Positions 43,038 to 52,157 of a stretch of 64,000 nt of DNA are shown one piece after another. Within the stretch, counting starts at the first letter, position 1; the number at the start of each line of letters is the position of its first letter. A model generated the notes under the pieces. That model was given only the letters and a program-made list of their open reading frames with translations. It ran no database searches and was not told the DNA's origin. A program made the translations under genes and the position numbers. Location: assembly GCF_013761175.1 (NCBI RefSeq), contig NZ_JACDUR010000008.1:261875-325874 (forward strand), read 5' to 3'. The stretch is from Nonomuraea soli. Lineage in GTDB: Bacteria > Actinomycetota > Actinomycetes > Streptosporangiales > Streptosporangiaceae.

Positions 43038-45881
43038 TCAACGGTGCGCCGCGGCGCTGGCACAGCCCGCACGCGGCGCTGACACGAGTCGCACGATCTG
43101 CGCACGCGACATCGCCGCGCCCCTGACGTAGGCGTCGTCGGTGCGTGTGCCCGGCACGCCGCGCAGCGCCGCCGCGGCGCCTTGGAGCAGCGCGGCCCGC
43201 TCCCCGGCGGGCTCCAGCGCGGCCAGGCCCTCGACGGCCTCGGCCGCGGCGGGCAGGTCCAGCGTGCGCATGAGCACCGCGAAAGCCTCCCTGTGCAGTC
43301 CCGCGTCGCCGGTGACCTGGCCCAGGCCGATGAGGATGCGGGCGCGCACCTCCTCGGCGCCGACCCACAGGGTCTCGCACCCGGCCAGCGCCTGGCCGTA
43401 CAGCTCCAGGGCCTGTTCGGGCTCGCCGCCGAGCCTGGCCACCTCGCCCAGCCCGAACAGGGCGATGGCCAGCATCTCCTCGGTCTCGCGGGTCCGCGCG
43501 ACCTCGGCCGCCTGCAGCAGGTCGCGTCGTGCGCCGTCGAGGTCGCCGCACCGGGCCAGGGCCAGGCCGCGGCTCGACAGCGCGCCAGAGGTGTCCTCGG
43601 TCGCCCCGAACGGCGCCGTGAGCGCCAGCGCCTGGTCGGTGATGGCCAGCTCGGTCCGGTGGTCGCCGCGCAGGCCCGCGATCAGGGCCTGCTGCAGCAT
43701 GGCCTGCGCCGCGCCCCAGCGGTCGCCGGCCAGCCGGAAGGCGGTCAGCGCGCTGTCGAGGTGCCGGTCGGCCCGGGCGAGCTCGCCGCCGCCCGAGCGC
43801 AGGAGCCCGAGCATGAGCTCGGCGAAGCCGCGCAGCCACGGCTGAGGTTCGGTGCTGGAGCGCAACAGGGCGGGGATCAGCGCGGCGTAGTCGCCGTCGA
43901 TGATCGCCGTCATCGGGTGGACCATCCGGACCAGCGGGTGGTCCAGCCCGGCGGCCAGGCGTTCGGCCACCTCCATCAGGGGCCTGATCACCGGCTCCGG
44001 AGGTCCGGCCGAGACCACCTGCAGCACGCTCATCACGTAGTGCTCGCCGCACTGATCGGCGCCGGGCAGGTCCAGCGCCCGCAGCGACAGCCGGGCGCCG
44101 TGGTGGCGCAGGCCGCGCAGCCACCAGTAGAACCACAACGAGCCGGTCATCCTCAGCGCGATGCCGGCGTGCCCGGCGCCGATCGCCCAGTGCAGGGCGG
44201 CGTTGAGGTTGTCGTGCTCGGCGGCGAGCTCGGCGAGGGCGGCGAGCTGGCGGTGGTTGCGCAGGTACGGCTCGGCCTCCTCGGTCAGGCGGGCGAAGAA
44301 CTCCGCGTGCGCCTGCCGTACCGGATCGTCGCCGAGCTGCTCGGCGCAGAAGGCGCGCACGGTCTCCAGCATCCGGTAGCGGCCGCCGTCGGCTTGGACC
44401 AGCGATTTGTCGACCAGGGCGGCCAGCAGGCCGGGCGTCGCACCGCACACCTGCTCGGCGGCGGCGAGCGTGGCGCCCGACGGGAAGATCGACAGGCGGG
44501 CGGCCAGCCGCCGTTCGCGCGGGCACAGCAGCTCCCAGCTCCAGGAGACGACCGCGCGCAGCGTGCGATGCCGTGGCGGCGCCGTACGGCTGGCCAGCAG
44601 GTCCAGGTCGAGCCGGTCGGCCAGGTCCTCGGCGCTCAGCGCGCGCAGCCGGGCGGCGGCCAGCTCGATCGCCAGCGGCAGCCCGTCGAGCGAGCGGCAG
44701 ATGCGCGCCACCGCTTCGGAGGGCTCGAAGTCCGGACGTACGGCACGCGCCCTGTCGACCAGCAGGCTCTCGGCGACCCGCGCGGGCAGCGGCTGGACGG
44801 GCAGCACGCTCTCCCCGTCGAGCCCGAGCGGTTCCCTGCTGGTGGCCAGCACCCGCAGGTCGGGGCAGCCGTCGAGCAGCCGAGCGACCAGCCCGGCCGC
44901 CTCGGCGAGGACGTGCTCGCAGTTGTCGAGCAGCAGCACCCCGCTCTCGCCCGCCAGCGCGTCCACGGGATCGCTGCCGCCGCCGGCGGCGGCCAGCACG
45001 GCCGGTGCCACCTCGGTGGCGGGGGCGAGCTCGACCAGCACGACCCGGCCGCCGGAGCGACCCCCGCCCGCCTCCAGGCGCCTGGCCGCCTCGACGGCCA
45101 GGCGCGTCTTGCCCGCGCCTCCTGGGCCGGTGAGCGTGACCAGCCGCCGCCGCGCGAGCAGGTCGCCGAGCGTGGCCAGCTCGGCGTCGCGGCCGACGAA
45201 GCTGGTCAGCGGCGCCCGCAGCGACGGCCGCCGCCCGTGCTCGCCGCGCAGGATCTGCACGTGCAGCCGCTGGAGCTCGGCCGACGGATCGGCGCCCAGA
45301 CGCTCGCCGAGGAGGCGGCGGCCCTCCTCGAAGGCGCTCAGCGCCTCGGCCTCCCGGCCGTCGCGCGCCAGCGCCCGGATCAGCAGCACCCGGGGCCGCT
45401 CGCGCAGCGGGTGCTCCCGCACCAGCTCGCGCAGTTCCTCGACGACCGGCGCGCCCAGCCTCAGGTCGGCTTCGACGCGGTGTTCCATGGCCCGCTGCCT
45501 GGCCTCGTTGAGCCCGTCGAGCGCGGCCTCGCCCCGCCACAGGTCCAGGGCTTCGCGCAGCAGGCCGGCGGCGTCGGCGGGGCGGCCCGCCCGCAGCGCC
45601 CGCTCGCCTTCCGCGGCCAGGCGGGTGAAGAGGTGGGCGTCGACCTCCTCGGGGTCGGCGGGCAGCCGGTAGCCCGCCGGGGTGCGCTCCACCGGCACGA
45701 GCTTGCGCAGCCGGGAGATCTGCGACTGCAGGGCGTTGGCGGTGGCGCCGTCGTGGCGCAACCGCTGCTCGGGGACGGCGGCGCCGCCCGCCATGAGCAG
45801 CTCCGACAGCAGCATCTGCAGGCCGCGGCCGGGGACGGGTTCACCCGCCACCTCGGTGGTGCCCAGGATGCGGAAGCGCAT
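43038..45881 (-). CDS. SARP/AfsR-like regulator with NB-ARC ATPase and TPR-type domain
   Basis: 947 residues. N-terminal OmpR-like wHTH MRFRILGTTEVAGEPVPG (split here) through ANALQSQISRLRKLVP is shorter and more diverged than usual, followed by the BTAD domain (VDAHLFTRLAAEGERALRAG, LREHPL-like RELVREHPLRERPRVLLIRA). The NB-ARC ATPase has Walker A LTGPGGAGKTRLAVEAA, Walker B GVLLLDNCEHV and RVLATSREPLGL. The C-terminal about 350 residues are helical repeats. Such regulators activate secondary metabolism or stress genes upon ligand binding. It is the first gene of the SARP-P450-ferredoxin operon and divergent from the thioesterase gene across only 37 bp. Confidence 0.9.
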   Translation of the reverse strand: MRFRILGTTEVAGEPVPGRGLQMLLSELLMAGGAAVPEQRLRHDGATANALQSQISRLRKLVPVERTPAGYRLPADPEEVDAHLFTRLAAEGERALRAGRPADAAGLLREALDLWRGEAALDGLNEARQRAMEHRVEADLRLGAPVVEELRELVREHPLRERPRVLLIRALARDGREAEALSAFEEGRRLLGERLGADPSAELQRLHVQILRGEHGRRPSLRAPLTSFVGRDAELATLGDLLARRRLVTLTGPGGAGKTRLAVEAARRLEAGGGRSGGRVVLVELAPATEVAPAVLAAAGGGSDPVDALAGESGVLLLDNCEHVLAEAAGLVARLLDGCPDLRVLATSREPLGLDGESVLPVQPLPARVAESLLVDRARAVRPDFEPSEAVARICRSLDGLPLAIELAAARLRALSAEDLADRLDLDLLASRTAPPRHRTLRAVVSWSWELLCPRERRLAARLSIFPSGATLAAAEQVCGATPGLLAALVDKSLVQADGGRYRMLETVRAFCAEQLGDDPVRQAHAEFFARLTEEAEPYLRNHRQLAALAELAAEHDNLNAALHWAIGAGHAGIALRMTGSLWFYWWLRGLRHHGARLSLRALDLPGADQCGEHYVMSVLQVVSAGPPEPVIRPLMEVAERLAAGLDHPLVRMVHPMTAIIDGDYAALIPALLRSSTEPQPWLRGFAELMLGLLRSGGGELARADRHLDSALTAFRLAGDRWGAAQAMLQQALIAGLRGDHRTELAITDQALALTAPFGATEDTSGALSSRGLALARCGDLDGARRDLLQAAEVARTRETEEMLAIALFGLGEVARLGGEPEQALELYGQALAGCETLWVGAEEVRARILIGLGQVTGDAGLHREAFAVLMRTLDLPAAAEAVEGLAALEPAGERAALLQGAAAALRGVPGTRTDDAYVRGAAMSRAQIVRLVSAPRAGCASAAAHR

Positions 45882-45918
45882 GGTTCGATTCTGACCTTCG
45901 CCAGTAGAATAAGGTTCT

Positions 45919-46683
45919 GTGACTGCCTTCTTCACTCTCAAGGCGGGGGAGCTCGTCCCGGCGCCCCACGCCCGTGGCCCCTGGTCTCCCGACATGTTGC
46001 ACGGCCGCCTGCTCGGCGGGCTCGCCGCGCGGGCCGTCGACGAGCACACCGAGCCCGGCTTCCGCGCCGCCCGGCTGACCGTCGACCTGTTCCGCAACAG
46101 CCCGCTGCTGCCGCTGACCGTGGCGAGCACGGTGGTGCGCGACGGGCGCAGGATCCGGGTGGTCGACGTCGAGATCGGCTCCGCGCACGGGAAGGTGGCG
46201 CGGGCCTCGGCCGTCCTGCTGAAGGAGAGCACGCAGCCGCCGGGCGAGGTGAGCGCCACGCCCGCCTGGGACGCCGGGCCGCCCACCGGGGAGCCGGTCG
46301 GCTCGGGGGAGTGGTTCCCGCCGTTCGAGTTGTGGCAGCTGACCCAGTGGGGCGAGCCTGGGCCGCACCGCGCCTGGATGCGCGAGCGGTTCCCGCTGGT
46401 CGAGGGGGAGGAGCACACGCCGCTGGTCCGGGCGGCGCTCGCGGCCGACTTCGCCAGCCCGATCTCCCATTTCGGCACCGCCGGGCTGCAGTTCATCAAC
46501 GCCGACTACACCCTCACCCTCAGCCGCCTGCCCTCCGGGCCGACGCTGGGCCTGGAGGGCACCGGTCACGTGTCGGCGGACGGCATCGCCGCCGGGCAGT
46601 GCACGATGCACGACGAGAGCGGGCCGATCGGGTTCTGCGTGGTCACCGCTGTGGCGAATCCGGGGGATCGGCTCGCGAGGTGA
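45919..46683 (+). CDS. Hotdog-fold acyl-CoA thioesterase-like protein
   Basis: 254 residues from GTG. The sequence resembles double-hotdog thioesterase-like (4HBT_3/TesB-like) proteins: HGRLLGGLAARAVDEH, RAARLTVDLFRNSPLLPLTV, RIRVVDVEIGSAHGKVARASAVLLKE in the first half, and DFASPISHFGTAGLQFINADYTLTLSRLP with TGHVSADGIAAGQC in the second. Likely hydrolyses acyl-CoA; specificity unknown. TAGAAT (45905-45910) lies 8 nt before the GTG and there is no Shine-Dalgarno, suggesting leaderless expression. Its 3' end overlaps the convergent sialidase-like gene by 41 bp. Confidence 0.84.
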   Translation: MTAFFTLKAGELVPAPHARGPWSPDMLHGRLLGGLAARAVDEHTEPGFRAARLTVDLFRNSPLLPLTVASTVVRDGRRIRVVDVEIGSAHGKVARASAVLLKESTQPPGEVSATPAWDAGPPTGEPVGSGEWFPPFELWQLTQWGEPGPHRAWMRERFPLVEGEEHTPLVRAALAADFASPISHFGTAGLQFINADYTLTLSRLPSGPTLGLEGTGHVSADGIAAGQCTMHDESGPIGFCVVTAVANPGDRLAR

Positions 46684-48175
46684 CCCGGCTGAGGTCGAGG
46701 CGGCAGCGGGCGCCGCTGACCCAGTGGGTGGCCTGGGGGCGTTCGCCGCTGTCCTGGATCACCCACGACGCGCCGGTGTCGGCGCCGTCCCTGAACAGGC
46801 GGGCGGCGCCCGCACTGTCGACCACCACCTGCCAGGTGGCGGTCCCGCCGGGGTGATCGACCAGGCGGCTCCACCGCGCGGAGCCCTTGGCCATGACCCA
46901 GACCGCGTCGTGCTGGACGGTGAGCATCAGCCGCTTGGCGCCGTTGGCCACCTTCACCCCCATGCTCACTCCCTGGCCGGTCGCCGGGTCGAGCCGGGCG
47001 AAAGCCAGGACCTCGCCGCGGAACTCGACGGCGAAGTCGCAGCGGGGGATCGGCTTGGAGATGCTGCCGCGCAGGTCGAGCGGCCCTTCGAAGGAGGCGA
47101 GCAGGCCGGGTACGGGCGTGTCGAGGTCGAGCGTGACCACCTTGACGTTGGTCTGGTTGTGCTCCCAGACCACGACGAACCGGCCAGGCTCGTACTCGTC
47201 GGCGCTGGCGTAGACGTCCCAGCCGCGCGCCGCCTGCCTGGTCAGCCGCCCGCCGTCGGCGAACAGCAGGCCGGGGCTCCACGGCTGACCCGGCCGTTTC
47301 GTCTTGTAGTGCAGCACCTCCCGGTAGCGGTCGGGCCGCTCGCCCTGGAAGGGGCCGCCCAGCGTGTTGTAGATCGCCAGGTAGCGGCCGTGGCTGTCCT
47401 TGCCGAGGAAACCCTTGACGTAGAAGTTCGGGATGTCGGGGTCCAGGACCATCGGTGACCAGGTCGTCCCGCCGTCGGTGCTCGTCGCCGTGGCCGCGTA
47501 GGCGGCGTGAGTGCGGTAGCGGCGGTCCCTCTCCTCGGGCGTCCCGCCTCCGCGCAGGTCCAGGGTCCTGGCCATCATCAGCAGCGTGCCGGGGTCGTCC
47601 TGCGAGACGACCACCTGCGGCTCCTCGATCATCATCTGCCGTGGCGGCCTGGCCAGGCCGCCACGCCTCCAGGTGACCAGGTCCGCCGACCTGAGCACGC
47701 CCGCGCCGCCCTGCTGCCAGTACGGCAGCAGCCACAGGCCCTGGTACCTGACCGGGCGGGCGGCCAGCACGACGCCCCGGCTGTTGCGCGGCACGTCCAC
47801 GCTGACGGGCACGTCGCTCCAGTTCGCCCCGCGGTCGCGGCTGCGGCGGGCGACGAGCTCCACGGGGAAGCCGTCGCGGTCGGGATCGTCGACGACGCGC
47901 CCCAGGAAGGCGTGGAGCGTGCCCGCGTCGTGCAGCAGGATCACGTAGTGGTAGCGGCCCGAGGCCAGCGTGGAGACCGTCCAGGTACGGCCCGCGTCGT
48001 CCGAGCGGGCGCACAGGATCGAGCCCTGGTCCTTGCCCGGCACTCCCGCCCGCCAGGCGGCCACGAACGTGCGCGGGTCCAGCGCCACGACGTCGGGCAC
48101 CCGGTTGCCCTCGTGGGCGAGCTCGCCGCCGGGGCGCCTGGAGACCTTGCCGTAGATCGTGACCGGTGCGTCCAT
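46643..48175 (-). CDS. Sialidase-like BNR-repeat protein
   Basis: 510 residues without a recognisable signal peptide. Asp-box (BNR) motifs of six-bladed sialidase propellers are visible: ARSDDAGRTWTVS, ARRSRDRGANWSD and ATSTDGGTTWSP. The first about 340 residues form the propeller; the C-terminal about 150 residues (LRGSISKPIPRCDFAVEFRGEV onward) look like a separate beta-sandwich. The family includes exo-sialidases and other exo-glycosidases, but a full arginine triad cannot be verified by eye. The absence of a secretion signal is odd for this family; the start may be misjudged or export non-classical. Confidence 0.8.
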   Translation of the reverse strand: MDAPVTIYGKVSRRPGGELAHEGNRVPDVVALDPRTFVAAWRAGVPGKDQGSILCARSDDAGRTWTVSTLASGRYHYVILLHDAGTLHAFLGRVVDDPDRDGFPVELVARRSRDRGANWSDVPVSVDVPRNSRGVVLAARPVRYQGLWLLPYWQQGGAGVLRSADLVTWRRGGLARPPRQMMIEEPQVVVSQDDPGTLLMMARTLDLRGGGTPEERDRRYRTHAAYAATATSTDGGTTWSPMVLDPDIPNFYVKGFLGKDSHGRYLAIYNTLGGPFQGERPDRYREVLHYKTKRPGQPWSPGLLFADGGRLTRQAARGWDVYASADEYEPGRFVVVWEHNQTNVKVVTLDLDTPVPGLLASFEGPLDLRGSISKPIPRCDFAVEFRGEVLAFARLDPATGQGVSMGVKVANGAKRLMLTVQHDAVWVMAKGSARWSRLVDHPGGTATWQVVVDSAGAARLFRDGADTGASWVIQDSGERPQATHWVSGARCRLDLSRVTSRADPPDSPQR

Positions 48176-48253
48176 GCGCGACAGGCAAGTGGATCGGGGC
48201 CGGGTACGGCAAGGCGTTTCACCCGATGTTCACCCGTAATCTACATTGTAAAG

Positions 48254-48679
48254 GTGACCTTCCGGGAGATGACCGTCGCCGACCTCCAGCGCATCGTGGC
48301 CGACCACCCCCGCTACTGGGGCGAGCGCGACCTGCGCGCCCTCCACCTGACCGCCCTGGTGCAGGAGTTCCCCTCCACCTGCCTGGTCGAGCGGGAGCTG
48401 CGCGGCTACCTGATCGGGTTCGTGACCCCGGCCCTGACGGGGTACGTGCACCTGATCGCCACCCGCGACGACGCCCGTGGCCAGGGCCTGGGCAGGCGGC
48501 TGTACGAGGAGTTCACCGGGGCCGCCGCACGCCAGGGCGCGAGGCGGCTGAAGGCGATCACGTCCGTGGCCAACACGGGCTCGATCGCCTTCCACCGCGG
48601 TCTCGGCTTCCAGGTCGACCTCGTCGACGACTACAACGGCCCGGGCGAGACCCGCGTGGTCTTCACCCGGGACCTGTGA
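48254..48679 (+). CDS. GNAT-family N-acetyltransferase
   Basis: 141 residues from GTG. Acetyl-CoA binding motif A is clear: HLIATRDDARGQGLGRRLYEEF (RxxGxG), preceded by GYLIGFVTPALTGYVHL and followed by AITSVANTGSIAFHRGLGFQ. The acceptor substrate cannot be inferred. TACATT (48242-48247) ends 6 nt before the start and there is no standard ribosome binding site beyond AAAGG, so leaderless initiation is likely. It converges on gnd across a repeat-containing gap. Confidence 0.9.
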   Translation: MTFREMTVADLQRIVADHPRYWGERDLRALHLTALVQEFPSTCLVERELRGYLIGFVTPALTGYVHLIATRDDARGQGLGRRLYEEFTGAAARQGARRLKAITSVANTGSIAFHRGLGFQVDLVDDYNGPGETRVVFTRDL

Positions 48680-48722
48680 CCGGTCCGCCCAGGAGCCGCC
48701 GCCCGAGGTCCGGCCCGCCCGC

Positions 48723-48845
48723 GATCCGCCGGCCTTAACCGGCCCGCCCGCGATCCACCAGCCTTAACCGGCCCGTTCGGGATCCGCAGGCCGCGGTCCG
48801 GCGCGCCCGGGATCCGCAGGCCTTGGACGGGCGCGCCGGGATCGG
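48723..48845. repeat. 29/30-bp imperfect tandem repeat between convergent genes
   Basis: Four units begin GATCCRCMRGCC at 48723, 48752, 48781 and 48811 (lengths 29, 29, 30, 29), followed by a truncated GATCGG. A diverged part-unit may lie further left (from about 48682). The units contain inverted segments such as CCGG-CCTTAA-CCGG that could fold, so the array may serve as a transcription terminator for the GNAT and gnd genes. Confidence 0.85.
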
Positions 48846-48874
48846 TGCCGGGCGTGGGGTCCGGCGCCGGCGGT

Positions 48875-50296
48875 TCACGCCGGGTGCTCGGCCCGGTCGC
48901 CCGACCAGTCGGTGTGGAAGGCGCCCTCGCGGTCGACGCGGTGGTAGGTGTGCGCGCCGAAGAAGTCGCGCAGCCCCTGCACCAGCGCGGCGGGCAGCCG
49001 GTCGCGGCGCAGCGCGTCGTAGTAGGCCAGCGCGGAGGAGAAGCCCGGCGTCGGCACGCCGATCGACACCGCGGTGGTCACCACGCGGCGCCACGACTCC
49101 TGCGCCACGGCCAGGGCGTCGGCGAAGTACGGGTCGGCCAGCAGCGTGGGCAGCTCGGCGCCGTCGTAGGCCTGGCGGATGCGGTCGAGGAAGCGGGCGC
49201 GGATGATGCAGCCGCCGCGCCAGATGGTCGCCATCGCGCCGGGGTCGACGTCCCAGCCGTACTCCTTGGACGCGGCGGCCATCTGGTCGAAGCCCTGCGC
49301 GTAGGCGACGATCTTGGAGGCGTACAGGGCTTGCCGCACGTCCTCGATCAGCTCGCGGCCCGCCACGCCCGACACCGACGGGCCCTCCAGGCCCCGGGCC
49401 GCGGCGCGCTGCTCCGGGTGGCCGGACAGGGCGCGGGCGAAGACCGCCTCGGCGATGCCGGTCACCGGCACGCCCAGGTCGAGGGCGCTCTGCACGGTCC
49501 AGCGGCCGGTGCCCTTCTGCTCGGCCTGGTCGACCACGACGTCGACGAACGGCGCGCCGGTCTCGGCGTCGACCTGCGCGAGCACCTCGGCGGTGATCTC
49601 GATCAGGTACGACTCCAGCTCGCCGGTGTTCCACTCGCGGAAGATCTCGGCCAGCTCGGCCGGGGTGGCGCCCAGCCCCTGGCGGAGCAGGTCGTAGGAT
49701 TCGGCGATGAGCTGCATGTCGGCGTATTCGATGCCGTTGTGCACCATCTTGACGAAGTGGCCGGCGCCGTCGGGGCCGACGTGGGTCGCGCACGGCACGC
49801 CGTCGACCTTGGCCGAGATGTCCTGCAGGATCGGCCCGAGCGCCTCCCACGACTCGGCGGAGCCGCCCGGCATGATCGAGGGCCCGTTGAGCGCGCCCTC
49901 CTCGCCGCCGGAGATGCCCGTGCCGACGAAGTGCAGGCCGCGCTCGCGCAGGGCGGCCTCGCGGCGCCGGGTGTCGGTGAACAGCGCGTTGCCGCCGTCG
50001 ACGATCATGTCGCCGGGTTCCATCAGCTCGGCGAGCTGGTCGATCACCGCGTCGGTGCCGGCCCCGGCCTTGACCATGATGATCGCCCGGCGTGGCCGCT
50101 TCAGGCTCGCGACGAAGTCCTTCAGCTCCTCGGCCGGCAGGAACGTGCCCTCGCCGCCGAAGGTCTCGACCAGCTCCTTGGTACGGCCGGCACTGCGGTT
50201 GTGCACGGCGACCGCGTAGCCGTGCCTGGCCAGGTTGCGCGCCAGGTTCCGGCCCATGACCGCCAGGCCGGTGACGCCGATGTCCGCAAGCTCCAT
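48875..50296 (-). CDS. gnd: 6-phosphogluconate dehydrogenase (decarboxylating)
   Basis: 473 residues with GTAGGAG before the ATG. NADP-binding motif IGVTGLAVMGRNLARNLARHG, VHNRSAGRT (Arg/Thr favouring NADP), IIDGGN-type MIVDGGNALFTDT, the family signature VGTGISGGEEGALNGPSIMPGG, the catalytic Lys region AGHFVKMVHNGIEYADMQLIAE, and C-terminal GWDVDPGAMATIWRGGCIIRA. The length equals canonical dimeric Gnd. It catalyses the oxidative pentose phosphate step giving ribulose 5-phosphate and NADPH. The HAD phosphatase gene lies 32 bp upstream on the same strand and may share its transcript. Confidence 0.96.
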   Translation of the reverse strand: MELADIGVTGLAVMGRNLARNLARHGYAVAVHNRSAGRTKELVETFGGEGTFLPAEELKDFVASLKRPRRAIIMVKAGAGTDAVIDQLAELMEPGDMIVDGGNALFTDTRRREAALRERGLHFVGTGISGGEEGALNGPSIMPGGSAESWEALGPILQDISAKVDGVPCATHVGPDGAGHFVKMVHNGIEYADMQLIAESYDLLRQGLGATPAELAEIFREWNTGELESYLIEITAEVLAQVDAETGAPFVDVVVDQAEQKGTGRWTVQSALDLGVPVTGIAEAVFARALSGHPEQRAAARGLEGPSVSGVAGRELIEDVRQALYASKIVAYAQGFDQMAAASKEYGWDVDPGAMATIWRGGCIIRARFLDRIRQAYDGAELPTLLADPYFADALAVAQESWRRVVTTAVSIGVPTPGFSSALAYYDALRRDRLPAALVQGLRDFFGAHTYHRVDREGAFHTDWSGDRAEHPA

Positions 50297-50328
50297 ATCT
50301 GCTCCTACGCAGGCTGGTGGGTTCAGGT

Positions 50329-51018
50329 TCAGTCGAACCGGACGCCCAGCTCGTCCAGGCGATCAAGCATATCGGCAGGGTCCGCGTACACGCGGAAAGC
50401 GCTTGCCCGCTCCAGTTCGTCCCGCCCGTAGCCGCCCGACAGCAGGCCGATGCCCAGCGCTCCGGCGCGCCTGGCGGCCAGCAGGTCCCAGACGCTGTCG
50501 CCGACCACCATCGCCGAGCGCGGGTCGATGCCGAGCAGCGCCGCCCCGGCCAGGAACAGGTCGGGATCGGGCTTGGCGCGGCGCACCAGGTCGCGGGTGA
50601 CCATCGGCGTGTCCTCCGGCAGGCCGAGCATGCCCAGCGCCAGCCGGGCCGTACGGGCGTAGCCGCTGGTCGCGATCGCCCACGGCACGCCGCGCGAGGA
50701 CAGCTCCGTCAGCAGCTCGACCGCGCCGGGCAGCGGACGGACCGACTCGACCTGGTCGGTGTAGGCGTCGGCGTGGGCGCTCTGCAGATCGTCGATCTGC
50801 GCCTGGCTGAGCTTGAGCCCGGTCTCGCGCAGGAGCGCGGTGACGAACAGGCCTCCGCTCATGCCGATGCGCCGGTGGATGCGCCACACCGACAGGTCGA
50901 TGCCCATGCTCGACAGGGCCGTGCGCCAGGCGATGACGTGCTGGTACACGCTGTCGATCAGGGTGCCGTCGAGGTCGAACAGGAACGCCGGTGCGGGCGG
51001 CTCCGGAAAGTGGCTCAT
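50329..51018 (-). CDS. HAD-superfamily phosphatase (subfamily IA)
   Basis: 229 residues. Motif I FLFDLDGTLIDSV (nucleophile DxD), motif II IATSGYARTA (Ser/Thr), motif III Lys in VRRAKPDPDLFLAGA, and motif IV VVGDSVWDLLAARRAG. The cap domain is helical (subfamily IA), as in phosphoglycolate and sugar-phosphate phosphatases. The position just upstream of gnd suggests a sugar-phosphate substrate, but this is inference. CACAAT lies 6 nt before the ATG. Confidence 0.92.
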   Translation of the reverse strand: MSHFPEPPAPAFLFDLDGTLIDSVYQHVIAWRTALSSMGIDLSVWRIHRRIGMSGGLFVTALLRETGLKLSQAQIDDLQSAHADAYTDQVESVRPLPGAVELLTELSSRGVPWAIATSGYARTARLALGMLGLPEDTPMVTRDLVRRAKPDPDLFLAGAALLGIDPRSAMVVGDSVWDLLAARRAGALGIGLLSGGYGRDELERASAFRVYADPADMLDRLDELGVRFD

Positions 51019-51114
51019 CGTCCCATTGTGAGCCGAGCCCTTCCGGCCACCTGGAGGAGGGTGGCGGCCGGTGGGAGGGCGACCGCCGGGCGCGGCCGGG
51101 TCATGCTGGTGGCC

Positions 51115-52146
51115 ATGACAGAATTTCGCTTACTCGGACGCACCGGACTCGAGGTCAGCCCGATCTGCCTGGGCGCGATGATGTTCGGCTGGTGGGGCGA
51201 GCACGACCCCAAGGAGTCCGCCCGCATCATCGGCCGCGCCCTGGACGCGGGCGTGAACTTCGTCGACACCGCCGACATCTACTCCCAGGGCCAGTCGGAG
51301 GAGCACGTCGGCCAGGCCCTGGCCGCCTCCGGCAGGCGCGACGAGATCGTCCTGGCGACCAAGTTCTTCGGGCGCATGGGCGAGGGCCCCAACCGCGGCG
51401 GCGGCTCGCGCCGCTGGATCGTGCGCGCCGTCGACGACAGCCTGCGGCGCCTGCGGACCGACTGGATCGACCTCTACCAGATCCACCGCCCCGACCCCGG
51501 CACCGACATCGAGGAGACCCTGGGCGCCCTGACCGACCTGGTACGGCAGGGCAAGATCCGCTACCTGGGCAGCTCCACCTTCCCGGCCCACCGCATGGTC
51601 GAGGCCCAGTGGGCGGCGGCCAGGCGCGGCGGCGAGCGGTTCGTGTGCGAGCAGCCGCCCTACTCCCTGCTCGTGCGCGGCATCGAGGCCGACGTGCTGC
51701 CGGTGGCCCAGCAGTACGGCATGGGCGTCATCACCTGGAGCCCGCTGGCGGGCGGCTGGCTCACCGGGCGTTACCGCCGCGACGCCGTCCCCGAGAGCCG
51801 CAGGAGCGCCCTGCTGCCCGAGCGCTACGACCTGAAGCTCGCCGGCAACCAGGCCAAGCTCGACGCGGTGGAGCGGCTGGCGGCGCTGGCGCAGGAGGCC
51901 GGGCTCACGCTGATCGAGCTGGCGCTGGCCTTCACCCTGCGCCACCCGGGCGTCACCTCGACCATCGTCGGGCCGCGCACGATGGAGCACCTGGAGAGCC
52001 AGCTGACCTGCGTGGATGTGCGGCTCGGCGACGACGTGATGGACCGGATCGACGAGATCGTGCCGCCCGGGACCACGCTCAACCCCGCCGACCGCGGCTA
52101 CCAGCCGCCCGAGCTCACCACCGCCGCGCTGCGCCGCCGCGCCTGA
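51115..52146 (+). CDS. Aldo/keto reductase
   Basis: 343 residues. AKR barrel with GRTGLEVSPICLGAMMFG, catalytic Asp/Tyr in FVDTADIYSQGQSEEHVGQAL, Lys in IVLATKFFG, His region IDLYQIHRPDPGTDIEETLGAL, and the NADPH loop TSTIVGPRTMEHLESQL. The pattern fits the Tas/YajO-like AKR branch with broad carbonyl specificity. Not obviously part of an operon: HAD is divergent and the GntR gene converges with an 11-bp gap. Confidence 0.94.
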   Translation: MTEFRLLGRTGLEVSPICLGAMMFGWWGEHDPKESARIIGRALDAGVNFVDTADIYSQGQSEEHVGQALAASGRRDEIVLATKFFGRMGEGPNRGGGSRRWIVRAVDDSLRRLRTDWIDLYQIHRPDPGTDIEETLGALTDLVRQGKIRYLGSSTFPAHRMVEAQWAAARRGGERFVCEQPPYSLLVRGIEADVLPVAQQYGMGVITWSPLAGGWLTGRYRRDAVPESRRSALLPERYDLKLAGNQAKLDAVERLAALAQEAGLTLIELALAFTLRHPGVTSTIVGPRTMEHLESQLTCVDVRLGDDVMDRIDEIVPPGTTLNPADRGYQPPELTTAALRRRA

Positions 52147-52157
52147 CGATCGGCGGA

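Noticed and set aside
45880..45900. GGTTCGATTC-like word resembling a tRNA T-loop
   Set aside because: No acceptor stem or anticodon arm can be built in the 37-bp gap between two genes.
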